Origin: Globodera rostochiensis
Taxonomy: Eukaryota > Nematoda > Chromadorea > Rhabditida > Heteroderidae
NCBI GenBank assembly: GCA_018350325.1
Contig: JAEVLN010000003.1
Coordinates: forward strand, 4,168,745 to 4,232,744
DNA: 64,000 nt
Reading direction: 5' to 3'
In this document: positions 22,587 to 34,069 of the stretch, piece by piece
Numbering within the stretch: the first letter of the stretch is position 1
Layout: each line of letters starts with the position of its first letter
Position numbers and translations under genes: made by a program
Notes under the pieces: model-generated
The model's database searches: none
What the model was told of the DNA's origin: nothing
The model's input: the letters and a program-made list of their open reading frames with translations, nothing else

Positions 22587-24207
22587 ATGAGACCATTCAT
22601 TCTTCATAAAACAATATTCATTTTGTTCATTTTCATTATTGAAGGTAAACGATATTATTTAGTATTAAATATAAAGTAATAAAAATTAAATTTCTATCAG
22701 AAATTTAATTATTTATATATTTATATCTAATTTAAAAAAATTTTCAAACTTTTAGGTTACACGATGATGGACTATTTGACAGTCCCAGAAGGGTCTACGA
22801 TTGTAAATGAACATCCATTCTTCAGTCAATTTGGTAAATCTGGTGTAACTTTCAAAAAAACTTAAATAATTTTCTGTACGAATCAATAATCAGGAGCAGT
22901 CAATGAATATTTAAAAATTTTAACACTACCAAAAATATTAATTTAGTTTTAACGTTTAATTTTTAGAAATACAAAATGAACCAAAAACATTGGTCCAACA
23001 AGAAAATGCAATTGAATATTTTAAATTAATCCATGAGATTTTAGAAGACATCGATTACACCGATAACTATTGCGTATGCATTGTATTTACTTTTTTAGAC
23101 CATCAAATCCGAGTTTCCTTTTTTAATATAATTTAAATTAAGAAAAATTGCGTCATAACTCCCAGACTCCAATTTTTAATCGATTGAAAAATAGATTTAA
23201 ATTCTCAATGCTAAAAGTGGTTTTGAGCTATTTTGAGTTTGGTTGCTATGATGCAATTTTATCTTTAAATATATTATCAAATAATAAAATAATATTTAAA
23301 TAAATTAAGTAAAAGTGATTTAGACAAAAGTGGAAGAACAAATTGAAAAAATAAATAATAATATCAATAAAAAATTGCATCAAAATAGACAAAAGTTTGG
23401 AGATAATTTATGGGCAATTGTGGTTAAATTTTCGCGTTTTTGCCAACGAATTGGTTTAAACCAACTCAATTCAACGCAACAAATTGGAAATGTTTGAGTT
23501 TAATTTGTTTAAAATTGTTTTCTACCAAATTTGAGCGAAGCTTCGGCAAAAGACTGTGCCGTTTGGCAATGTTTGTTGCTTTGGCGGAATTTTTTAGCAT
23601 TGAAATAAAGAAAATTTTGTGAGTTTTATTTAAATAAAAGTTTTCATGTAAAACGTATCTTATTTAGAAAGCAATATGTGAAGGGAATTGTTCCCCGTGC
23701 TTGCGCAAGAATTCTTCGGCTTCTTCATCGGACGTCGTCGGCGGTTCCTCCAATTGCTGATGGTGCTGGTACTGCCCCAAAACCTTTTGTTGGCAGAGCG
23801 TGGAAAGTCCAATTGCTTGGCATTTATGTGCATATATTTTATATTTTAAATTATTCTATTATCAAAAGTGTTTATTTATAGGCAGAGATTAAATCCAATA
23901 AAGCAAACTTTGAGAAAATATTTGTTTTTATGGATAGGGCCAAAACAATAATGTCAGAAGCACGGCTAATCGACAACGAATTGCCGCACATTCAAACGAC
24001 GGAAGTGATTTTTAAAATAAAATTAATTTCTTTAACCGCCAAAATTTATTTTTACATTTAAATTTAGCATTAAAACTATGAAACACTTTAATATCGGAAT
24101 TTAATAATTTAAACCTTTAGATTACAGAACAATTGAATGATTTGATCAACCGAGAATATTTGTGCACTTTTGTAGGGACAAAAGTTGAATTGGAAAATAA
24201 TTGTTGA
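22587..24207 (+). CDS. secreted protein of unknown function
   Basis: Starts with a clear signal peptide (MRPFILHKTIFILFIFIIEG) in exon 22587-22644. Further exons are 22756-22833, 22977-about 23067, about 23325-23490, about 23537-23618, about 23669-23805, about 23882-24006 and about 24121-24207; phases agree when joined. The mature chain is alpha-helical and charged (VEEQIEKINNNINKKLHQN), with a basic stretch around RSFGKRLCRL and a Pro/Ala-rich turn (SSAVPPIADGAGTAPKPF). No TM after the signal. I recognise no domain. A small secreted helical protein in a parasite could be a secretory-gland product, but that is speculation. One short intron (about 49 bp, near 23491-23536) removes an in-frame stop and needs transcript support. 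Confidence 0.6.
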
Positions 24208-24663
24208 AATGAATGAAAAGGAAGTGACTAATTCTGAATTTTTGCGTATTAAATTTCAGACAACTATCAAATTCTTTAAAAAAGTTCGAAGGATCGAATT
24301 TAAAAACATTATTAAAAATCCATTTTATCTTAATTACATATTTTCAAAATAGCCTATTCATTAGTACAGTTGCCCAAAATTTTAAAGAGAAGAAATTTTG
24401 GATTAGTTTTTTACAACAATAATTTCTTCCATGTTGAAACCGATGTAAACTGAACCTTTAAAATAAAACTTGACGCTATTTAAACAAATTAATTTCTTTA
24501 ATTAATAACAAATTTAGTAATTCTTCAAATGTTACGGCGGCGTGTCTCAAAATTTGATTTTCCAGAAAAATAACATTCAGCTTTTTTTGTTCTTTATTGG
24601 AAATTTTATCTTTTAAAGAACATAATTCGAATGATTTTTTGAAGCAGACATTTTTTCTTTCCC

Positions 24664-27018
24664 TTATTTGTTGCCAAAAAGTTCCTTGTGGCGTTTTTTC
24701 AGTTCATTTTTTTCATCGACTCCCAATTTGTCGGTCTCCGACAAATTGTTAACGTAATTTTGACCGCTAAAATCCTCCTGGGTCATCTGCTTTAAAATTT
24801 GCTCCTAAAATTAATTTAACTTATCAATATAAAATGCATAAAATTTGCACCTTCATGGCAATAATGCCGCATTGATGTGCCAATCGGAATTTGCAAATGG
24901 CCAACTTTTTGCTCTTTTTCAACAGAAAGTCAACGCATCGATTCACAACGGAATCCAACAAAAAACGATTTGCCAATAGCAAAATGCCCTCCACACATTC
25001 ATCTGAATATTTTAAAATTGTCTCAATTTTAACTTTGGTACACCGACCATCCAACCCCACGTTGTGCGGATACATTGTGGAAATGAGCCGTTCAAATTTT
25101 GTGACGGCATCCGGAACATCGTTGATTTGAACTTTTACCATTTCTTCGGCATTTCCTCCAAAAAATAATATTCTGAAGAAATCAGAATGAAGCGCCAACG
25201 ACTAAAAATTAACAAATAAATAAAAAACAATTTTAAATTTAATTTAAACTCACATGTCTGTTGACGTACACCACTTTTCCATTGACCAGCAAAGCTTCTT
25301 CAGTGCGCGTTCCGCTATATAAAAAAGAATATTAAATTTGTTGCTTTGATCAAAAAGTGCCGATTTGATCGCAAATTCTTTTCAAAAATAAAATTACGGC
25401 ATTCCGTTGGGTTTGTCTGCGACAACAACCGCTTTGAATGTCACGGCGTCCGCCCTGTCATCGTATAAACCATTTTTTACATCCATCAAATCCTTCAAAT
25501 AATCAAAAATAATTTATATTTATTTATTTTTAGTTAAAATACCCACCGAAAATTTGACAAATTCTTCATATCCCCAAAATGTAGAATTGGCGTGGTAAAT
25601 GTCAAAGCTATCCAACTCGCCTTGCCTCATAAGACATTCACCCATTTTCTTGCAAGAAACGACGCTGCATTGGAAAGCCGCGCGGCAACTCCAGGCCATG
25701 TCTTAATTATTTTATATTTTTTTATTGATTCATTAAAAGATGGCGGCAATCTTTAAGCCATTAACCGATTATTTAGTTTGAACAAATGTGGCTAATGAAG
25801 CCTATCCACTTCCCTTTCATTTCGTTAAATTGCCCAAGAAACAAAGGGCGTAAAGGTTATTTTTGGAAATTATTTTAAGAAAAGCTAAGAAAAAAAAATG
25901 GTCTCTTTACCTCTAAATTATCTTTTTTGAAAAAAAGAAGTAATATTTTTTCACACAGTTTTTTATTTTTAGTTTCTAATAGATTTTAAATTTAAAAAAA
26001 AACTACAACCAACTTCAGTCGTTTATCTTTTCTTTTTAAGTTTTCCGGAGGACCTTCTAAAGCTATTCCTTTTGGCAATAGATTATTTAATGACAATAAT
26101 TGACTAAAACCAAAAAACAATTATTAAAATAATTATAAACAATAAAACATATTACCTAATTGCGGAATGGAACTTTTTATTTTCTTTTTCGTTTATGTCT
26201 GTTTTCGTTGAAAAAGGTTGTAAACTTTTTTTGCATCCATAAAGCGTTATTGCAAAAAGATTAGAAAAAATACGCATTTTTAATTTTATTTAAGAAATTC
26301 TACAAGATATTTTCCACCTAAAATTTCTTCTTTTTTTTTGGGTAGAATAATTAATTATAAATATTTTTAAAAAATTTTTAATTTTTTACTGCTTTTTAAA
26401 CTATAACATTCCTCCTCCAAGGTAATTGTAAGCTACCAACCAACCCATTAAAACACCAAAAACGAGCAAATTGGTTTGTTTTTATTTAGCACAAAAAATA
26501 AGATCTAACTTTTAGTGGCTCCGTTAACCTATTTCTTTCTGATTATTATATTTTAAAAAACGAAAAAAGCTTTTTTTGTTTTAATGGCAAAAAATGCTCT
26601 AAAAAGCAGGAGGCATTTGCCATTTAGAAAGGAAATTTGGCGCCTCCCCGATCTGCTACACCCAATGAGTGTCAGAAACAATATTTTACTGCAAATTCGG
26701 TATATATTACCCCTACCAGTTCCATCTCCACAGCAATGAATGTCAAAGTTAATGTACGCTTTACGATAAGCAATCTTGATTCGCCATGGCAACCCGTTGA
26801 TGTACTCCACCGGGTCGCTGAACACTTCCTTTGGCCCTCGTCCAGCAGAAAACTCCTTGAAATTCGGCATCCGAAACACAATTTGGCCACTTCGTTTATA
26901 TTTGTTGACTGGCAATTCAACAAATTATTGAATCGTTTTGAACATGGCATTTTTAACCTTTGGCACAATCACTGTCAACAGAAGTCGACGAAGAAGATTG
27001 AGCTCTGGTTTGTTTCAT
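24664..27018 (-). CDS. MATH-BTB domain protein
   Basis: Substrate adaptor type of protein: MATH binds the target, BTB binds Cullin-3 in ubiquitin ligases. Seven exons join exactly to 351 aa: 27018-26958, 26908-26717, 25701-25547, 25492-25398, 25314-25254, 25201-24851, 24804-24664. N-terminus is [22 protein letters not shown] (about residues 25-165) begins [20 protein letters not shown], includes [12 protein letters not shown] and [10 protein letters not shown], and ends [23 protein letters not shown] (about 180-290) includes [20 protein letters not shown] and the [10 protein letters not shown] helix. The tail [20 protein letters not shown] is charged. This is an intact member of a family often expanded in nematodes. 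Intron 2 (25702-26716) is long for this window and contains small same-strand ORFs. Confidence 0.93.
26038..26277 (-). CDS. small putative gene inside MATH-BTB intron 2
   Basis: Minus-strand ATG at 26277 opens [20 protein letters not shown], which is hydrophobic and basic and could be a mitochondrial or secretory leader. It runs to a donor near 26155. A second exon, from about 26110, continues [20 protein letters not shown] and [10 protein letters not shown], in phase. The end is not resolved. It may be a nested gene, alternative exons of the MATH-BTB gene, or chance. No family recognised. Confidence 0.35.
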
Positions 27019-27019
27019 G

Positions 27020-30000
27020 GCTCAATTTTGATATATGTTGAATAAAATTAAAATGGACCCTGCAAATTTATGTGAAAGAGAATGATGTTAAAAAAATTGA
27101 TCCAAAATTGTTATGCAAAAATTCCATTCCAAGAAAATTCAATAATTAATGAGTAGGGGCCGGATTTTCAGGTTTTAACCTATTTTTTGTAGAATAGGGA
27201 ATCATGAGAGAAGCCCAAAAATAGCAATCATTTCGCAAAAATTTTAGAATTAGAGCGACTTTTTAGTCAATATAAATCAATATTTTGGCTTTTTTGATCA
27301 ATTTCGCCATTTTTTTTTATAATAAATCAATATTTTAGGTATTTTTCTTGAGAAAAATTCAATATTTCAGGCATTTTTTCCCAAAATTTCTTAAGAAAAA
27401 TGCAATAAAAACGAAAAATGCACCCCTAAAAAATGACTTTTTCTTTTACCAAAAAACCACCCCCAAAGATCGACATTTTCCGTTAAAATTTTCCAAAACA
27501 TGTGAAAAATAGTACATTTTCTATTCTGAGAGAAGAATTCATCAAAAATGACGAATTTTGAAGGTTTTTACGCAAATTTTGACTGGATTTGGTCAGTTTT
27601 TGAAACATTTTTTAATCAAAATTTTGGCTCTTTAGGGGTTTTTGATTTCCAGGACTTTTCAAGGGAGAATTTTTTTTGTAATGTTCAATGGTAAAAGCAA
27701 CAAATTCAGTCAACGGCATTGACCAATCGATAAACACAAATCTGCGAGTATAAAACATGAGAAATGAAATTTAAAGACAGCGAAGAACAAAGAAACAGAG
27801 AGAAATGACTTTTCTACGAATTTAAATGGAGAGAATTAAATAATAAAATTTTGCATGTTTATCCTATGCAAAATTGCGGAATTGGATAATTCGCCGAAGG
27901 AACGCAAAATCAGACGTTTTTTTCACCAACGAATGCTCGATCGGTGGAGGCTTTGAAGTCATGAAAAGTGCGATCATATCGAAAAATTAACGTTTTTTAT
28001 TTAATTAGCTAAATAACCAAAAGTTTTGTGATCTAATATTAATTGATGCCGAAATTTCTCGGTCGGGGTCGTTTCGGCGCGACCAGTTCGGCGCCCACAC
28101 AAAAAATTTATTTTGGCGCAGACGAATCATATTAAAGAAAAAAATATTTTAATTAAGATTATTTACTTCAATTCTATTTCCTAATGTTTTAGCATGCACC
28201 ATCAAGACTTAAGCTGATCTTTTAAACACCCGAACAAGCTTTTTGTCTAAATACAATAGTTTTAAATTTCAAATATTAAACAACAATAATCGATCACGCG
28301 TCCATAACGCAGTTTTGAGCAATTTTTGAAAATTAAGGAAAAACGACTTTTTTGTTTTAAGTAACTAACACCAAAGCCGGGTAGAATGACTGGGGAAAAG
28401 TTAGACATTTAGGGGTTCATTAGGCTTAGGCCTAAGCCACCCTGGTTTGGGGTTCGTTAGGCTTAGGTTTAGGCCTGAGCCTAAGCTCATTTACGCTAAT
28501 TCAAATTAATGATTGTCGGCGCCAAACTAATATTTTTTGTGTGGGCGCCGAAGCGCCGAAACGGTACGGCGCCGAAAAAATCGCGGCGAACCGGTCGCGC
28601 CGAACTGAGACGATCCGAAATTTCTCTTGTTAAAAAATAAGTCAAAATCGAAAGATAGATCGTAGGTATCTGTTCTTCTCCATATTTCGTGTCGAAAAGT
28701 CTTATGACGCTCAATCATTGCGGCAAAAGGACAAGACCCCGATTCGCTTTTGGCCAATTCGCTTTTTACCCTATTCGCTTTTTGTCTATATAAACTAATA
28801 CAAAATAGAAAGAGCGCAGACAGTAAGAAGGTTAGAGTGCCTATACTTATAACACACAAAAAGCGAATAGGGTAAAAAGCGAATTGGCCAAAAGCGAATA
28901 GGGTATTTACCCGGCAAAAGACTATCAATAAAGAAGAAGGCAATGGGACGCCCCGGTAGCTCACGAGGGGAACATCCCTTACTGTGACCACTCAGATCAC
29001 TTTTAAACCATGCCTATCGTGTAGAGCATCCGCGATTTACTCTTGTAAATTTTCGCCTTTTTGGACAAGCTCTAAGATTTTTGCATCAAAAAATTTAGAA
29101 AAACAGAGAGAATTTTTAAAAAATAAGAATGAATCACTAGCTTTAAAAATTTTGTAAATTTTGAAGGTTTTGTTTGTTCGGGTTGGTTCTTTATAAATGT
29201 TTGTTATACATTTCGAATAGATTTTAGAATTTTTGCTCACTAAGGGTCAAAATCCCTAATCGCCAAAAGCGGTCAAAATACCTAATTTTGCAATTCTCGA
29301 AAAATAGAGTGGTTTGGGTCAATTTTATAGATTAAAAACTAACTTTTAGATTCACCTTTCCAAATATTAAGCATATATGTAATGATTAAGCGCACACTGC
29401 GCGAATAATTAGGCTACCGAGCTTGTTGGAGGTCAGATTCGGATTCTACACCCTTGTATACCCCTAACAAAAACTTTTTATAGACCAAAAATCCAAATTG
29501 AAGACAATGAGGAAGATATGTATAATTGAATAATAAACAAACCCTTGACCATTACAAACAAAAAAAAATTCCCCCATTGGCAATCCCGGTCCCGGTTTTG
29601 AAAAGTCAAAATCCGATTCCGGCTTTCACGGTCCCGGTTTCGGGTTTTCCCAAAACCCCGGTCCCGGCTTCAATGATACTAAAATTGAACGATACGGTCC
29701 ATTATGAAAGGTGTTTGGGTTTTTCAGTAATATAAAAAATCCCGCAATCCCGCGCGGGATCCCGCAAATTAAAAATGCGGGATTTTGCGGGATTTATCCC
29801 GCAAATCTGCACCCGCACGACTTTCCGAAAAAAAAAATCCCGCAATCCCGCGCGGGATCCCGCAAATGCGATTTTGCCGGTCTCTACTCGAAAACACCTG
29901 ATGCGCCGTGATTTTGTGCTGTGGATAACTGAGTCCCACAAAAAGGGACACTCCAGTCCCGGGCTCATACTTTTTCTTTATATGTAGTTGCTTCCGTCAA

Positions 30001-30084
30001 CAAATTTTGTGGCATAGAGTATACTTAAATAGATGATCAATTTCACTTTCTTCTCACTATCTCTCACTTCTCATCATATTACCA
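27020..30084. other. repeat-rich intergenic stretch
   Basis: No convincing gene. It contains a reverse copy of the 16385-17165 repeat family (about 27350-27600), paired inverted blocks at 28060-28110 and 28540-28620 (GCGCCGAAACG-type), a tight foldback at 28735-28910, GTCCCGGT-rich repeat fragments at 29580-29680 and CCCGCGCGGGATCCCGC-type short repeats at 29740-29870. Confidence 0.6.
28735..28910. mobile_element. foldback repeat with CGAATAGGGTAAAA units
   Basis: The left arm (GATTCGCTTTTGGCCAATTC, from about 28740) is matched inverted by the right arm (GAATTGGCCAAAAGCGAATA, to about 28905). An internal TTTACCCTATTCGC / GCGAATAGGGTAAA pair lies between. About 55-bp arms around an 80-bp loop; non-coding. 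Confidence 0.75.
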
Positions 30085-31437
30085 ATGGCTTCTGTGCAAG
30101 ACTCAACTTTTTTGGCCCGTTCACCGAACGTCAATTACGTTAAACTCTTCGCCGTTGTTGTAGGCTTCGTAGCTGGAGTTGTAAGTCTTTTTGAGTTCAA
30201 TTGTTTTCTTCATTAAAATCATCCGTTTTTTAGTTCTGCGAATGGAAGTACGGCAGCCCCCCGAAATTTTACAAAGTCAACTTTTTTTAAACTCAACCAA
30301 ATCAAACAAAAGATGCCATTCGAAAACTCTAAATGAAGAAGAATCAGGCTTAACCTAATAGCTTTGAAAACTAAAATTTCTTTCAAATGGTATCTTCTTT
30401 ATTAGATTTGGTTGAGTTTAAAAAACTTTTTATAGCCTGACTTCTTCGGCTTCAAGCTGTTCCAAACAATCGTCACTGCTGTTCTTCTCATCTCGCTTTT
30501 TTTGCTCGATCAACTTTGTGGGCAATTTACTGCACCACAGGTGTTTCGCTTGCATTCTCAAAAGAATTCGTTTGTTTAAATTATAGTTGTTCGTCAAATC
30601 CACTGCCACGGCTGAACATTGCAACGATTTCACCATCTTCGGGTTGAACACGACGAGTGAACTCGATGTCATGTCCGACCTGGAGAAGTGGTTCAAGCTG
30701 AACAACAGCGACCAACCGATTTTCATTGACGATTTTATGGACGAAATGGCGTCAAAATTTCCGACTCGTCGGCAATGTTACCGCGTTAGCATTTATTTAT
30801 AATTTTTTGCTTGAAGTAACATTGATTTAGGTGTCGGAAGTCTCTGCCTTCAAGAATGCTTTCAACGGCGTCACAACTGAGCCTTTTGAGATGGTTGCTG
30901 ATATGCAGGCTCTTCTGTTTTACCTCGGATTCGTGGTTTTCATTGTGAACTTCTTTCACGCGTGGAGACAGGGTGGACAGAATTCTTCGAAATATCATGT
31001 GAGCCTTGTTGGAAGCTCTCTTTTTGCTTAAAATTCCCAAATTCAGCTGTTCGACTATCTGTGTGTCGGTTTTGGTGTGATCATCTGGTGTTATTCCATT
31101 TGGATTTCAGCATTTTTGTTGCACAATTGGACGATGCACTGGGAATGCACCAATTTCCGACCCGACAATCTGTGGGTTCTGCTGATCATTCTGGTGGGCA
31201 ATTTCTTTTAAGTGTCGTGTTTATAAATTTGTGTTAAAGGTTCTCAGCTCCGCCCTGGTGTGCACGTCTCTTTTCGAGATTTTCTTCAACCGCTTGCTGC
31301 TGCAAAACACCGTTCCCTCCATTCACAGTAAAAATGCCGCCATCAAAGGGACTGGCGAAGCGAAGAAGAATGCCGTTGTGGCCAAGGCTAAGAAGAAGAA
31401 TGAGGAGGAGCTCTTCATTGTTCGTGTTGCCCATTAA
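30085..31437 (+). CDS. five-span membrane protein, unknown family
   Basis: Seven exons, all separated by phase-0 introns, give 317 aa: 30085-30180, 30234-30275, 30436-30540, 30587-30784, 30831-30998, 31047-31193, 31240-31437. Start MASVQDSTFLARSPNVNYVK. Five hydrophobic segments are visible: VKLFAVVVGFVAGVF; LFQTIVTAVLLISLFLLDQL; LLFYLGFVVFIVNFF; LFDYLCVGFGVIIWCYSIWI; WVLLIILVLSSALVCTSLFE. An extended hydrophilic loop of about 70 residues (HCNDFTIFGLNTTSELDVMS...) separates segments 2 and 3, with a possible N-glycosylation site NTT. The tail is lysine/alanine-rich (AKKNAVVAKAKKKNEEE) and may be cytosolic. I do not recognise the family. The complete, phase-consistent ORF and low-complexity-free exons make it a confident gene. 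Confidence 0.82.
30276..30435. repeat. inverted repeat filling intron 2 of the five-span gene
   Basis: TTAAACTCAACCAAATC near the left splice site pairs with GATTTGGTTGAGTTTAA near the right, so the intron can fold into one hairpin. It may be a small MITE that became, or landed in, the intron. Confidence 0.6.
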
Positions 31438-31439
31438 AT

Positions 31440-33370
31440 GATAATTGCATAGGAAATGAATGATCATCTTCTCTACATATTTGTCAGTAATACGTATTTA
31501 TTGTTAGGGAAAGAATTATTGTAGTTGAGTAATATATTTTTTTGCTCTGATGGATACAATTCATTTAACGGCGTTTTTTTGGTTGTATAGTTTCCCGCTC
31601 CCGGAAAAAATATTAGCTTTCTTTGCCGCTGCCGGAAATAATTCATTGGCGAAATGTTTACACCAAAAAATTTCAAAATATTTTTGCCGTAGCCCCGCGA
31701 CCCAACCGCTATGGGCACCAATACGAGCCTGCATCTTTGGCCTCAAAATCATTGAAAAGCATGAATTCAAGCATTACTTGTTTTTCCTGATTTTTTCGCT
31801 TATAGTGTTTGAAAAGTCGAAAAGATTTCAAGAAGGTCAAATTATGTGTCCCTGAATGCATCGGCTTGTTGCCCATGTATTTACCAAAACCGGACTTATG
31901 GCATTTGCCGCATTTTGTAGATCCAATTCAATCAAACATCCCCACACAATCGCTTTCGAATGGTGTCATTACTAGGGACGAGATTTATATTGACTAAAAA
32001 AACGTGAAATATTGACTTAAAATATTGACCAAAAAACCCCATAATATTGATCAAAACTCTAAAAAAAAATATCGATTAAAAAATGGGCTAAAACTGCCCA
32101 AATCCGGTAATTTGATGCATAACCCTTCAAAATTCGTCAACTATTAATTTGGCTCTCACAATTGTAAATGTATTATTTTTACATGTTTTTGAAATTTTCT
32201 AAAAAATGTAAATCAAATTTCAGGGAAAATGTCGTTCTTTGGGGGGTGGATTTTTGTTCAAAGAAAAAGTCATTTTTTAGGGGTGCGTTTTTGGTTTGAA
32301 CATTTTTTTGATTATGGGTACATTTTTCGTTTTTATTGCATTTTTCTTATGAAATTTTGTGGGAAAATGTCTAAAATATTGAATTTCTTCAAGAATTTTT
32401 GACCAAAAAGAGCAAAATATCGATTTATTAAACTCCGTCTTGGAGCCAACTCCGTCTGTCCAACTCCATCTTGGGCCAACTCCGTCTTGGAGCCAACTCC
32501 GTCTTGGGCCAACTCCGTCTTGGGCCAACTCCGTTTGAGCCAACTCCGTCTGGCCAACTCTGTCTTGGGGCCAACTCCATCTTGGGCCAACTCGGTTTAA
32601 GCCAACTCCGTCTTGGGCCAACTCCGTCTTGGGCCAACTCCGTCTTGGAGCCAACTCCGTCTTGGGCCAACTCCGTTTGAGCCAACTCCGTCTGGCCAAC
32701 TCTGTCTTGGGGCCAACTCCATCTTGGGCCAACTCGGTTTAAGCCAACTCCGTCTTGGGCCAACTCCATCTTGGGCCAACTCCATCTTGGGCCAACTCGG
32801 TTTAAGCCAACTCCGTCTGGCCAACTCCGTCTGTGCCGGTAAACTTTCCTAGTATTTACCACCAGCCAAAAGGAAATAGAGTTGGCCGGGATTGGGATTT
32901 TTGGGAAAACCCGGGATTGACCAGGACTGTGAAGCCGGGATCGGGACCATAACATTTTTGTTAAGAAATTTTTCAAAATTAAGTAAAGCGGCTGGGCCCA
33001 TGGGATCAAAATGGCCGCGAGTGAGATGGGGGAAAGAGCGAAATGCTATGCTTACCCCCCTTTAAGTAGTTGGAATGTCCCCGGGGTAAATGGGCGGAAA
33101 TCATATGAGTGTTTGGGATCAGCGGTTGCAATAAGTGAGCGGAAGCGATTGGACATTGTGAGAGCATTTGTGAGAAAGTCGTAATGACTTTCACCGGATG
33201 TTAATATGAGAAAAGAGAAAGAAATGATTAATGACCTTTTCAGGGATATCCTTACAATTACAAGTTGAGAATTTTTGTTCACTTTTGGGGGTGAGGGGGT
33301 CAGCGGTACCTATAGGCGCCGCCGAGAAAATTTTAATTTGACTCAGTTAAGAGATATGGAAAATGTTAAT
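31440..33370. other. repeat-rich intergenic stretch with a minisatellite
   Basis: No gene recognised. A copy of the 16385 repeat family covers about 32050-32400, the CCAACTCCGTCTTGG array lies at 32431-32840, and a GC-rich GGCGCCGCCG motif sits next to a G run at about 33300. Confidence 0.55.
32431..32840. repeat. 15-17-bp minisatellite with higher-order period
   Basis: Array of CCAACTCCGTCTTGGG-type units with variants (CGGTTTAAG, CTGTCTTGGGG, CGTTTGAG). A block of variants starting at 32534 repeats in the same order at 32676, a 142-bp higher-order period. ORFs on both strands are artefacts of the array. Confidence 0.93.
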
Positions 33371-33372
33371 TA

Positions 33373-33755
33373 TAGGGCCCAGAAAGGAAATGACCCAAAA
33401 CCACTTTTATAGGGTTTCTTATGCGCTAAAAATGAATAGGTAACTTGAAGTTTTAGCGCGTTCGACCTTTAAACCGGTTTTTGAACGGTTTAAAAATTGC
33501 CAAAAAGTGAGATTTTGGACCAAAATTTTGTATCTTCCTGTGGATCAATTGCAACAATTTAGTATCATTCGACAGCTCTTGAAGTTCCACAGGAAGATAC
33601 AAAATTTTGGTCAAAAATCTCATTTTTGGCAATTTTTTAACCGTTCAAAAACCGGTTTAAAGGTCAGCGCTAAAATTTCAAGTTACCTATTCATTTTTAG
33701 CGCATAAGAAACCCTATAAAAGTGGTTTTGGGTCATTTCCTTTCTGGGCCCTATG
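33373..33755. mobile_element. near-perfect 380-bp palindromic MITE
   Basis: The left arm begins ATAGGGCCCAGAAAGGAAAT and the right arm ends ATTTCCTTTCTGGGCCCTAT. The arms match through about 170 bp each, with few differences (for example a short insertion at the CGTTCGACC / GGTCAGCG block). A decayed relative occurs at about 36005-36110. It has no coding capacity, and its folding potential is very strong. Confidence 0.9.
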
Positions 33756-34069
33756 ATCAACATTTACCAAGATTTCAAAATGGTTCAAAATCTTAACAAA
33801 AAAAAATGTGGTTTTCAGCAAATTTTTTCACTGCGTTTTTATTCCTCGGCCCCCGCCCCCGCGTCTTTTGCCTCTCCCCCAACAGACGCCAACATTCAAT
33901 TTTGGACCATTTTGCATATTCGTAGGCGTTGGTTAGTGATCGATAATGCTCACGCACATTATGTATTACTTTTCTATAATAAGTTGTAGCAGGTAAATAT
34001 CGAATTTATTTTGTCTAAGTATTTTTAATTTACGCCCCCCCCCAAAAAAAAGCGATTAAAAAAACGGAA

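Noticed and set aside
28935..29010. tRNA-like stretch (GGTAGCTCACGAGG)
   Set aside because: The A-box resemblance is weak, there is no B box at the right spacing and no cloverleaf.
32277..33009. Leu/Gly and Trp/Pro-rich ORFs
   Set aside because: Readings of the CCAACTCCGTCTTGG minisatellite on both strands.
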